A DNA stretch of 64,000 bases. Source: Rahnella bonaserana. GTDB lineage: Bacteria; Pseudomonadota; Gammaproteobacteria; Enterobacterales; Enterobacteriaceae. Made by a program: the position numbers and the translations under genes. Under the pieces are notes generated by a model that was not told the origin of the DNA, made no database searches, and saw only the letters and a program-made list of their open reading frames with translations. Where the stretch lies: NCBI RefSeq assembly GCF_019049675.1, contig NZ_JAFMOW010000056.1, positions 62,001-126,000 on the forward strand, read 5' to 3'. This document shows positions 18,853 through 26,379 of this stretch, piece by piece (within the stretch, counting starts at the first letter, position 1; each line of letters begins with the position of its first letter).

Positions 18853-18858
18853 TATAAT
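18853..18858 (+). promoter_or_regulatory. mtlADR -10 box
   Basis: A perfect TATAAT with no good -35 hexamer 17 bp upstream, as expected of a CRP-dependent promoter. Confidence 0.65.
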
Positions 18859-19000
18859 CACGTGGTAGAGTCCGCCTCGCAGACAGCAATTCGACGGACG
18901 GATTTTTAAAGCAGTGGCAGAAAAACCGAAATAACCGTCACCGATAATTAACTGATATCACGCGCTCTATTGTCAGCGCGTATCAATAGGGGTGCGTTTT

Positions 19001-20914
19001 ATGTTTTCACCAGACGTTAAGATCAAAGTTCAAAACTTTGGTCGCTTCCTGAGTAACATGGTAATGCCCAACATCGGCGCGTTTATCGCCTGGGGTATCA
19101 TTACCGCTCTGTTCATTCCTACCGGCTGGATCCCTAATGAAACATTAGCGAAGCTGGTTGGCCCGATGATCACCTATCTTCTGCCATTGCTCATCGGTTA
19201 TACCGGTGGTCGTCTGGTCGGTGGTGACCGCGGTGGTGTGGTCGGCGCCATCACCGTCATGGGGGTTATCGTTGGTGCGGATATGCCAATGTTCCTCGGC
19301 GCAATGATTGCAGGTCCGCTGGGCGGCTGGTGCATCAAGCGTTTCGACCGCTGGGTTGACGGTAAAATCAAAAGCGGCTTCGAGATGCTGGTTAACAACT
19401 TCTCGGCCGGTATTATCGGTATGCTGCTGGCGATTCTGGCCTTCCTGGCGATTGGTCCGCTGGTAGAAGCGCTGTCTAAATTGCTGGCTGCAGGCGTGCA
19501 CATCATGGTTATTCATAACCTGTTGCCGCTGGCCTCTATCTTTGTTGAACCGGCGAAAATCCTGTTCCTCAACAACGCCATCAACCACGGTATCTTCTCT
19601 CCGCTGGGTATCCAGCAGGCGACGGAAACCGGTAAATCTATCTTCTTCCTGATCGAAGCGAACCCGGGTCCGGGTATGGGCGTCCTGATGGCGTACATGT
19701 TCTTCGGTCGTGGCAGCGCTAAGCAATCTGCTGGCGGCGCGGCAATCATCCACTTCCTGGGGGGTATCCACGAAATTTACTTCCCATACGTTCTGATGAA
19801 CCCGCGTCTGCTGCTGGCGGTCATTCTGGGCGGTATGACTGGCGTGTTCACCCTGACTCTGCTGAACGGCGGTCTGGTGTCTCCGGCTTCTCCGGGTTCC
19901 ATCCTGGCAGTGCTGGCGATGACGCCAAAAGGTGCGTACTTCGCTAACATCGCGGCTATCGTGGCAGCGTTTGCGGTGTCCTTCGTTATCTCTGCTTTCC
20001 TGCTGAAAACGACCAAAGCGAAAGACGGCGACGATCTGGACGAAGCAACCCGCCGTATGCAGGACATGAAAGCACAGTCTAAAGGCGGCAAACCTGCTGT
20101 TGCAGGCGTGGCTGGCGACCTGTCTACCGTACGTAAAATCATCGTTGCCTGTGACGCCGGTATGGGTTCCAGCGCGATGGGTGCCGGTGTTCTGCGCAAA
20201 AAAGTGCAGGATGCAGGGCTGACCAACATCAGTGTTACCAACAGCGCCATCAATAATCTGCCTGATGATGTGGATCTGGTGATTACGCACCGTGACCTGA
20301 CTGAACGCGCCATGCGTCAGGTGCCACATGCGCAGCACATTTCGCTGACCAACTTCCTCGACAGCGGCCTGTACACTGACCTGACTTCCCGTCTGGTGGA
20401 AGTGAACAAAGCCAGCCAGTACAAAGAGAAAGTGACGACAACGCTCGGCGACAGCATCGTGGCGGACAATGAAAACGAAAACCTGTTCCGTATCAGCGAA
20501 AGCAATATCTTCCTCGGTCTGAGCGCTGGCACGAAAGAAGAAGCGATTCGTTTCGCGGGTGAGCAACTGGTGAAAGGCGGGTATGTTCAGGCAGAATATG
20601 TCGAAGCAATGCTGGCACGTGAGCAACTGACCTCGACGTATCTGGGTGAATCCATCGCTGTGCCACACGGCACCATCGAAGCGAAAGATCGCGTACTGAA
20701 AACCGGTATCGTGTTCTGTCAGTATCCTGCGGGTATCCGCTGGGGTGATGATGAGGATGACCGCGCACGTCTGGTCGTCGGTATCGCAGCACGCAATAAT
20801 GAACACATCAACGTGATCACCAAACTGACCACGGCGTTGGACGAAGACGGTGTTATCGAGCGTCTGGCGAACACCACCAGCGTTGAAGAAGTTCTGACTA
20901 TTCTTCGCGGCTGA
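19001..20914 (+). CDS. mtlA: PTS mannitol-specific EIICBA component
   Basis: A 637-residue mannitol permease, identical in length to E. coli MtlA. It imports mannitol and phosphorylates it to mannitol-1-phosphate at the inner membrane. The IIC membrane domain spans about 1-345 (GGIHEIYFPYVL motif). The IIB domain carries phospho-Cys384 in ACDAGMGSSAMG and the IIA domain phospho-His556 in VPHGT. The ATG at 19001 is chosen for the AGGGG at 8 nt and the match to the E. coli N-terminus. First gene of mtlADR. Confidence 0.97.
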   Translation: MFSPDVKIKVQNFGRFLSNMVMPNIGAFIAWGIITALFIPTGWIPNETLAKLVGPMITYLLPLLIGYTGGRLVGGDRGGVVGAITVMGVIVGADMPMFLGAMIAGPLGGWCIKRFDRWVDGKIKSGFEMLVNNFSAGIIGMLLAILAFLAIGPLVEALSKLLAAGVHIMVIHNLLPLASIFVEPAKILFLNNAINHGIFSPLGIQQATETGKSIFFLIEANPGPGMGVLMAYMFFGRGSAKQSAGGAAIIHFLGGIHEIYFPYVLMNPRLLLAVILGGMTGVFTLTLLNGGLVSPASPGSILAVLAMTPKGAYFANIAAIVAAFAVSFVISAFLLKTTKAKDGDDLDEATRRMQDMKAQSKGGKPAVAGVAGDLSTVRKIIVACDAGMGSSAMGAGVLRKKVQDAGLTNISVTNSAINNLPDDVDLVITHRDLTERAMRQVPHAQHISLTNFLDSGLYTDLTSRLVEVNKASQYKEKVTTTLGDSIVADNENENLFRISESNIFLGLSAGTKEEAIRFAGEQLVKGGYVQAEYVEAMLAREQLTSTYLGESIAVPHGTIEAKDRVLKTGIVFCQYPAGIRWGDDEDDRARLVVGIAARNNEHINVITKLTTALDEDGVIERLANTTSVEEVLTILRG

Positions 20915-20944
20915 TACTGAGCATTTAATCGAAAAGTAATTACT

Positions 20945-20968
20945 AAGCGGGTCTTGCGAGACCCGCTT
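20945..20968 (+). other. Intercistronic hairpin mtlA-mtlD
   Basis: A perfect 10-bp stem AAGCGGGTCT/AGACCCGCTT with a TGCG tetraloop, without a T-run. It probably stabilises the mtlA message or lowers read-through into mtlD, rather than ending transcription. Confidence 0.6.
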
Positions 20969-21012
20969 GTTGATTCGGAGCCCGGTGCTCCTCACGATTT
21001 GAAGGAATAAAT

Positions 21013-22161
21013 ATGAAAGCATTACATTTTGGTGCAGGTAACATTGGTCGCGGTTTTATCGGGAAATTACTGGCTGATGCCGGAATTGAACTGACGTTTG
21101 CCGATGTCAGCCCTGCCTTGCTGGATGCGCTGAACAGCCGCAAAGGTTACGACGTGCACGTTGTCGGTGAACAGGCCACCGTTGAGCCTGTCAGTAATGT
21201 GAATGCCGTGAACAGCGCCGGTCAGGATGCCATTAACCTGATCGCCGAGGTTGATCTGGTGACCACTGCCGTCGGCCCGACTGTGCTGGAAAAAATCGCG
21301 CCAAACGTCGCAAAAGGTCTGGTGCTGCGTCATCAGCAAGGCAACGAAAAGCCCCTGAATATTATCGCCTGTGAAAACATGGTGCGCGGTACCAGCCAGT
21401 TCAAACAGCACGTATTCAACGCGCTGCCGGAAGATGAAAAAGCCTGGGTTGAAGCGCACATCGGTTTTGTCGATTCCGCCGTAGACCGTATCGTTCCGCC
21501 AGCCGCTGCGGGTACTACCGATCCACTGGAAGTCACCGTTGAAACCTTCAGCGAATGGATTGTGGACAAAACCCAGTTCAAAGGCGAATTGCCGCAAATC
21601 GCCGGTATGGAACTGACCGATAACCTGATGGCGTTCGTCGAGCGTAAACTCTTCACCCTGAACACCGGTCATGCGATCACCGCGTATCTCGGTCAGCAGG
21701 CAGGCCACGCGACAATTCGTGATGCGATCCTTGATGAGAAAGTGCGTCTGGTGGTCCGTGGTGCGATGGAAGAAAGTGGTGAAGTGCTGATCCGCCGTTA
21801 CGGTTTTGACCCGGAAAAACATTTCGCCTACATCGAAAAAATTCTGACCCGTTTTGAAAACCCGTACCTGCACGATGATGTTGAGCGCGTTGGCCGTCAG
21901 CCACTGCGTAAACTGAGCGCAGGCGACCGGTTGATCAAACCGTTGCTGGGCACGCAGGAATACCGTCTGCCGAATGACAATCTGATCAGAGGGATTGCGG
22001 CCGCGATGCATTATCGCAGCGAGCAAGATCCGCAAGCTAAAGAACTGGTAGAATTGCTGGAGAAAGTCGGGCCAAAAGCCGCCCTCGCCCAGATTTCAGG
22101 TTTGCCAGAAGATGGCGAAGTTGTGGCGAAAGCGGTCGCTCTCTACGAATCGATGCACTAA
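21013..22161 (+). CDS. mtlD: Mannitol-1-phosphate 5-dehydrogenase
   Basis: A 382-residue NAD-dependent enzyme (same length as in E. coli) that converts mannitol-1-phosphate to fructose-6-phosphate. The N-terminal [13 protein letters not shown] is the nucleotide-binding loop. The [12 protein letters not shown] block and the [18 protein letters not shown] block contain catalytic residues of the long-chain mannitol dehydrogenase family. GAAGGA precedes the ATG. Confidence 0.97.
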   Translation: MKALHFGAGNIGRGFIGKLLADAGIELTFADVSPALLDALNSRKGYDVHVVGEQATVEPVSNVNAVNSAGQDAINLIAEVDLVTTAVGPTVLEKIAPNVAKGLVLRHQQGNEKPLNIIACENMVRGTSQFKQHVFNALPEDEKAWVEAHIGFVDSAVDRIVPPAAAGTTDPLEVTVETFSEWIVDKTQFKGELPQIAGMELTDNLMAFVERKLFTLNTGHAITAYLGQQAGHATIRDAILDEKVRLVVRGAMEESGEVLIRRYGFDPEKHFAYIEKILTRFENPYLHDDVERVGRQPLRKLSAGDRLIKPLLGTQEYRLPNDNLIRGIAAAMHYRSEQDPQAKELVELLEKVGPKAALAQISGLPEDGEVVAKAVALYESMH

Positions 22162-22206
22162 TACTGCGTTTATTTTGATTTCGCCAACATCAGGCAAAGA
22201 AAGCCC

Positions 22207-22233
22207 TGTCGGGCAGGATGTATCTGCCCGACA
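22207..22233 (+). other. Hairpin just upstream of mtlR
   Basis: A 10-bp stem TGTCGGGCAG/CTGCCCGACA with a 7-nt loop, ending 10 nt before the chosen mtlR start. No T-run follows. It may limit mtlR expression relative to mtlAD. Confidence 0.55.
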
Positions 22234-22243
22234 TGCGTGCATC

Positions 22244-22846
22244 ATGGATGACGCCAGGGGCGCTGTCAGCATCGGCACTTTACTGCAAGTAAGCCCTATG
22301 GAAAAAGCTCAGGCGTTTGAAAACCGTGTACTCGAAAAGCTCAATGCGGGTAAAACCGTGCGCAGCTTTTTGATGACCGCTGTGGAATTGCTGGCCGAAG
22401 CGCTGGATATTCTGGTGGTGCAGGTTTTCCGTAAAGACGATTACGCGGTGAAATATGCCGTTGAACCGTTACTAACCGGCACCGGTCCGCTCGGTGATTT
22501 GTCGGTGCGTCTCAAACTGATTTATGCGCTGGGTGTGATCAGTCGTCATGAATATGAAGATGCCGAATTACTGATGGCGTTGCGTGAAGAGCTGAATTAC
22601 GACGGCGAAGAGTATCGTTTTACTGATGATGAAATTCTCGGCCCGTTTGGTGAACTGCATTGCGTGACAGAACTGCCACCGGTACCGACTTTCCTGAAAC
22701 CGGGAGAAGCCGACGAATCGCTGATCGCCATGCAACGCCAGCGTTACCAGCAAATCGTCCGCTCCACGATGGTTCTTTCCGTGACGGGGCTGATCGCCCA
22801 TATCAGTAATCAGCAACCTTCCCGATTATCCCCGGTGCAAAAATAA
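22244..22846 (+). CDS. mtlR: Mannitol operon repressor
   Basis: A 200-residue MtlR protein (E. coli 195 aa), a helical repressor that reduces mtl expression. The conserved core runs from AFENRVLEKLNAGKTVRSF through QVFRKDDYAVKYAVEPLL to DDEILGPFGELHCV. The start is uncertain: the ATG at 22244 gives an N-terminus of E. coli-like length, but neither it nor the ATG at 22298 has a clear ribosome binding site. Its stop lies 5 bp from the stop of the convergent exporter gene, with no terminator between. Confidence 0.88.
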   Translation: MDDARGAVSIGTLLQVSPMEKAQAFENRVLEKLNAGKTVRSFLMTAVELLAEALDILVVQVFRKDDYAVKYAVEPLLTGTGPLGDLSVRLKLIYALGVISRHEYEDAELLMALREELNYDGEEYRFTDDEILGPFGELHCVTELPPVPTFLKPGEADESLIAMQRQRYQQIVRSTMVLSVTGLIAHISNQQPSRLSPVQK

Positions 22847-22851
22847 ATCCC

Positions 22852-23460
22852 TTAAATCATTGCATGGCGCACTTCGCCAATCAGCAACCACAGCGCGGTT
22901 AATGCCATCATACCGCCCATGATGGTGTTGAACATTTTCAGCTTCCATTCCACACGTAACGCCTGACGTAACCTGTCACCCATCACCACCCACACCAGAA
23001 TGCACGGCAGATTGATCAGCGCAAAGCCGATGCAAATCAGCAGCGTGTGATGCAGCATATTGCCATCCGGTGGCGTGAAAAGGATCGCCACGTTGGTCGC
23101 CATCAGCCAGGCTTTCGGATTCACTGCCTGAAATAATGCGCCATTAATCATATTCATCGGCTGCTGTTTCTCGCCTTCTTTCGGCGAGCCGGAACGGTAA
23201 ATTTTCCACGACAGCCAGAACAGATACGCGCAGCCGATTGCCGCCATCGGCAGGCGCACGACCGTCATCCAGCTGAGTAAAATCGCCAGCATGGAGGTCA
23301 TCAGGGCGCACTGCACTACGCAGCCAAGCGTGATCCCCAGCATCATCGGCACGCTGCGGCGCAGCCCGAAATTCACTCCGGAAGCCGCCAGCAACAGATT
23401 GTTCGGGCCGGGCGTAATTGACATCACGGTGACGTAACTGACAAAAGCGGTATCTATCAT
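22852..23460 (-). CDS. LysE/RhtB-family amino acid exporter
   Basis: A 202-residue inner-membrane exporter with about six hydrophobic segments and the family motif SITPGPNNLLLAASG near the N-terminus. AGGAAAA before the ATG at 23460 fixes the start. It is divergent from a MocR-type regulator, a common pairing in which the regulator controls the exporter. The exported amino acid cannot be inferred. It lies in the mtlR-yibL gap, where E. coli has yibT. Confidence 0.82.
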   Translation of the reverse strand: MIDTAFVSYVTVMSITPGPNNLLLAASGVNFGLRRSVPMMLGITLGCVVQCALMTSMLAILLSWMTVVRLPMAAIGCAYLFWLSWKIYRSGSPKEGEKQQPMNMINGALFQAVNPKAWLMATNVAILFTPPDGNMLHHTLLICIGFALINLPCILVWVVMGDRLRQALRVEWKLKMFNTIMGGMMALTALWLLIGEVRHAMI

Positions 23461-23519
23461 TTTTTGTTTTCCTGCATCCCCTGTTTTCCAGATCATCAGA
23501 GTAAACAGTGAACAGGAAA

Positions 23520-23582
23520 GGTAACAGAACCAGAAATACGCTATTGTCATGGTTACAGATTGCGTAACAAAAAACTGTACCC
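23520..23582. promoter_or_regulatory. Candidate MocR operator repeats
   Basis: Between the divergent exporter and MocR genes, GGTAACAG (23520-23527) and GGTTACAG (23551-23558) form a direct repeat 31 bp apart. CTGTACCC (23575-23582) is an imperfect inverted copy. MocR proteins often bind such direct repeats in divergent promoters. The role is inferred from position and repetition. Confidence 0.4.
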
Positions 23583-23606
23583 ATCTCTTTTTACGGAACT
23601 GACACC

Positions 23607-25106
23607 ATGACTGACACTGCGGATTTCAGCGATACCCGATATAACCAGCTGGCGGAACAACTGGCAGATGCCATTCGTCGGGGCACACTCGCGCCCGGCA
23701 GCCGTTTGCCATCGGTGCGGCGCAGTGCGCAAACCTGGTCAGTCAGCATCAATACCGTGGTGGCGGCTTACCGGCGGCTGGAAGATCGCGGCTTTATCGA
23801 GGCGCGTCCGCAGTCCGGATTTTATGTCCGTGCGGCACTGCCAGCGCTAACCCATCAGCCGCATGAACAGCCGCAGACGCCCGCCGCAGAACCGGCAGAT
23901 GAAGTGCTGGATTTGATCGACAAAGTCTTCGCCTCACAAATCGACCCGACTTACACCAATCTCTCACTGGCCTGTCCGCAGTCGAATGATTTTTACCCGA
24001 CCGGAAAGCTCGGGCGGATCATGTCGTCTTTGCTGCGCCGCCAGCCGAACCTCATCGGACAATACGCGTTGCCGCCGGGCAGCCCGGCGTTACGTCAGCA
24101 AATCGCCCGCCGTGCGCTGACGCTCGGCATGATTTTAGAGCCCGCCGATATCACCATTACACACGGTTGCATGGAAGCGTTACAGCTTGCGCTGCGCGTC
24201 ACGACCAAACCGGGTGACAGCGTCGGGCTGGAAACGCCGACTTATTTTTATCTTCTGCCAATGCTGGCGAGTCTCGGACTGAAAGCGGTGGAGATCCCCA
24301 CCGATCCGCAAACCGGTTTATCGCTGGATGTGCTGGAAATGCTGCTCACTGAAAAGCGCCTGAATGCGGTGATTGCCATGCCGACGGCGCAAAATCCGCT
24401 CGGCTTCACTATGCCGCTGGCAGCGAAGAAAAGGCTGGCACGACTGATGAACGATCATCATGTACCGCTGATTGAAGACGGGCTTTACGCCGAAATTCAG
24501 TTCGGTGCGACGTTGTCTCCGGCGGTAAAATCTTTCGATCGCGATGGCTGGATCCTGTTTTGCACCAGCTTTACCAAAACGCTGGCCCCTGATTTTCGCA
24601 TCGGCTGGGTAGAAGGCGGACGCTTCGCCGATAAGCTGCATAAACTGAAAGCGGTGTCATCGATGGCAGAATCCGCGTTGCTTTCACAAACGCTGACGGT
24701 GTTTCTGGAATCGGGCGGTTATGACCATCATCTGCGGGCTTTGCGAAAACGCTACGCAGCGCAGGTCGAGCAGGCACGTGCGTTGATTGCCCGCCATTTC
24801 CCGCAGGGAACGCGTGCCACACAACCGGCGGGCGGATTTGTGATTTGGGTCGATTTCCCGCCGGGTGTTGATTGCGTCACGTTGTTCCATCAGTTGCTGA
24901 AAGATAAAATCTGCATGACGCCGGGACAGTTATATTCGCCGAGCGGTCGCTACAGTAACGGCCTGCGGTTGTCGTGCTGTTATGTTTTCGATACCCGCTA
25001 TATTTCCGCGATGATCCGTATCGGCGAGCGCGCGTGTGAGATGTGTGGTTTGCCGCCCGGGCTGGCAGAAACGCAGGAGCAAGCTGAAGAATCGCGCACT
25101 TCCTGA
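23607..25106 (+). CDS. MocR-type regulator (GntR helix-turn-helix plus aminotransferase domain)
   Basis: A 499-residue PLP-dependent regulator, similar in layout to E. coli YdcR. Residues about 10-75 form the winged helix (GTLAPGSRLPSVRR, SVSINTVVAAYRRLEDRGFIEA). The rest is a fold-type I aminotransferase-like domain (ITHGCMEALQLALR, AMPTAQNPLG) with the PLP-lysine motif SFTKTLAPDFRIGW. Such proteins sense an amino acid or vitamer through PLP. It is divergent from the LysE-type exporter, its probable target. Confidence 0.85.
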   Translation: MTDTADFSDTRYNQLAEQLADAIRRGTLAPGSRLPSVRRSAQTWSVSINTVVAAYRRLEDRGFIEARPQSGFYVRAALPALTHQPHEQPQTPAAEPADEVLDLIDKVFASQIDPTYTNLSLACPQSNDFYPTGKLGRIMSSLLRRQPNLIGQYALPPGSPALRQQIARRALTLGMILEPADITITHGCMEALQLALRVTTKPGDSVGLETPTYFYLLPMLASLGLKAVEIPTDPQTGLSLDVLEMLLTEKRLNAVIAMPTAQNPLGFTMPLAAKKRLARLMNDHHVPLIEDGLYAEIQFGATLSPAVKSFDRDGWILFCTSFTKTLAPDFRIGWVEGGRFADKLHKLKAVSSMAESALLSQTLTVFLESGGYDHHLRALRKRYAAQVEQARALIARHFPQGTRATQPAGGFVIWVDFPPGVDCVTLFHQLLKDKICMTPGQLYSPSGRYSNGLRLSCCYVFDTRYISAMIRIGERACEMCGLPPGLAETQEQAEESRTS

Positions 25107-25171
25107 TACACTGACGTTTATTATTCCCAATTTACAGTTTTGCCCGCTGCGGCATGAACGGACCTGAAACC

Positions 25172-25531
25172 ATGAAAGAAGTCGAAAAAGCCGAGATCAA
25201 ACGCCTCAGCGATATGCTGGACGCACTGAATCACAAGGATGCGGTCGTTATTCAGGCAGGTAATGCTGAGTTAATCGCTAAGCACGAAGAAGAAAAAGAA
25301 AAGCTGGCTGCCGAGATCGCGCGTCTGAAAGATGTGCGTGTGAAAAAACTCAGCACCGAAGCGCAGAAACTGGAAAAGCTGTTCAGTCGTGAAATCACCA
25401 AGAAAGAACAGGCTGATATGGGCACGCTGAAGAAAACCGTACGAGGTATCGTGGTGGTTCACCCGATGACTGCCCTGGGCCGCGAAATGGGCCTGAAAGC
25501 GGTGACCGGTTTCGCGAAAAAAGAATTCTGA
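25172..25531 (+). CDS. yibL: YibL family ribosome-associated protein (DUF2810)
   Basis: A 119-residue protein matching E. coli YibL (120 aa). It has an N-terminal coiled coil ([17 protein letters not shown] region) and a conserved C-terminal block [26 protein letters not shown]. YibL has been found with ribosomes in E. coli; its role is not established. The ATG at 25172 gives the E. coli-type N-terminus [14 protein letters not shown]. It lies downstream of mtlR as in E. coli, with an exporter/regulator pair inserted between. Confidence 0.88.
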   Translation: MKEVEKAEIKRLSDMLDALNHKDAVVIQAGNAELIAKHEEEKEKLAAEIARLKDVRVKKLSTEAQKLEKLFSREITKKEQADMGTLKKTVRGIVVVHPMTALGREMGLKAVTGFAKKEF

Positions 25532-25540
25532 TGAAACTTT

Positions 25541-25567
25541 TCCTCCCCCTTCGCAGGGGGAGGAGCA
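25541..25567. repeat. Palindromic intergenic repeat, copy 2 (single arm)
   Basis: One inner hairpin, CCTCCCCC/GGGGGAGG around TTCGCA, plus the GGAGCAA tail. It corresponds to the right arm of copy 1. It lies in the gap between the convergent yibL and yiiM genes. Confidence 0.75.
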
Positions 25568-25600
25568 AAGAAAAACCCCGCCAGCTACACCCGATGTGTT

Positions 25601-26272
25601 TTACTTCCCAAACAATCTTCGTCCAAAATCCTCAATCTTGCGATTCACCAGTCGCATCTGCATGGTTTTACTCCAGCTCGCCGAAATCCCCGCCGCAGAC
25701 ATCAGACGCCGGTACTGTTCTTCATCAAATGGCATGTGAAACGCGATAGAAATGGCTTCGGCAACGGAGACTTCACTGTTGCGGGTCAGCAATTCCAGCG
25801 GGCGATCGCCACTGGTTTTGCCGGTGCCCACGACGCGATATAACCAGCCGCAGCGGCCACTTTGCTGTAACAGTGGTGAGAGGTTCTGGCAGTCGAGAAA
25901 ATGGTTCAGCTTGTAGCAGGGCGCGCGCGGCTGCGTCACCTGAATCAGCGTTTCGCCCCAGCGGAAAATATCGCCGATAAACACGTTATCCTCTGTCATG
26001 CCGAGCGTTGAAAGGTTTTCGCCAAAAGCGGGCGGATGGAAACGATCTTCTTCTTCGGGAAACTGCTGGCGCAGCCAGGCGTAATGCTCGCGGGGGAAAT
26101 GGCACAGCGCGCGGTCAGCGCCGCCGTGGTATGACTTCTCGGCCTGCTGATCGCCTTCCAGCCCGAAAGGCGTTACGGCGATGCCGCCATCGACCTGACG
26201 TTTGGCAATCGCACTGGGTGAAAAATCGGGATATTGCTCGATGGTACCGATGTACACGTCGGGATAATGCAT
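25601..26272 (-). CDS. yiiM: MOSC-domain molybdenum enzyme YiiM
   Basis: A 223-residue MOSC protein (E. coli YiiM is 224 aa), which takes part in reduction of N-hydroxylated bases such as 6-N-hydroxylaminopurine. Visible are GDQQAEKSYHGGADRA, FGENLSTLGM and the molybdenum-ligand Cys119 in QPRAPCYKL. The C-terminal extension (about 165-223) is typical of the YiiM/YuaD group. In E. coli yiiM also lies near sodA, so synteny agrees. Confidence 0.92.
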   Translation of the reverse strand: MHYPDVYIGTIEQYPDFSPSAIAKRQVDGGIAVTPFGLEGDQQAEKSYHGGADRALCHFPREHYAWLRQQFPEEEDRFHPPAFGENLSTLGMTEDNVFIGDIFRWGETLIQVTQPRAPCYKLNHFLDCQNLSPLLQQSGRCGWLYRVVGTGKTSGDRPLELLTRNSEVSVAEAISIAFHMPFDEEQYRRLMSAAGISASWSKTMQMRLVNRKIEDFGRRLFGK

Positions 26273-26341
26273 AAGCTCTCCGCTGCTGAAATGTCACTCA
26301 CACCAGCATAACCTGCATTCGGCAGCGGGAGTAGAAGGAAT

Positions 26342-26368
26342 ACCTGCGCACACGCGGGGCACGCAGGT
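26342..26368. terminator. Weak terminator-like hairpin after the chemoreceptor gene
   Basis: A 7-bp stem ACCTGCG/CGCAGGT with a 13-nt loop, 12 bp past the minus-strand stop. The T-run is poor, so its termination activity is doubtful. Confidence 0.3.
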
Positions 26369-26379
26369 TTACCCTCAGA

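Larger units (their letters stand above)
18476..19000. other. 525-bp regulatory region before mtlA
   Basis: No gene is seen. The left end holds a terminator. The rest is AT-rich and carries four CRP-like sites, a TATAAT box and an mRNA leader of about 135 nt, which matches the known heavy CRP control of the E. coli mtl operon. Confidence 0.8.

Noticed and set aside
19145-21022. A 625-codon open frame antisense to mtlA
   Set aside because: It lies wholly opposite mtlA, whose sequence is strongly conserved; the translation is rich in His, Gln, Arg and Asp and shows no domain. It is a by-product of codon bias.
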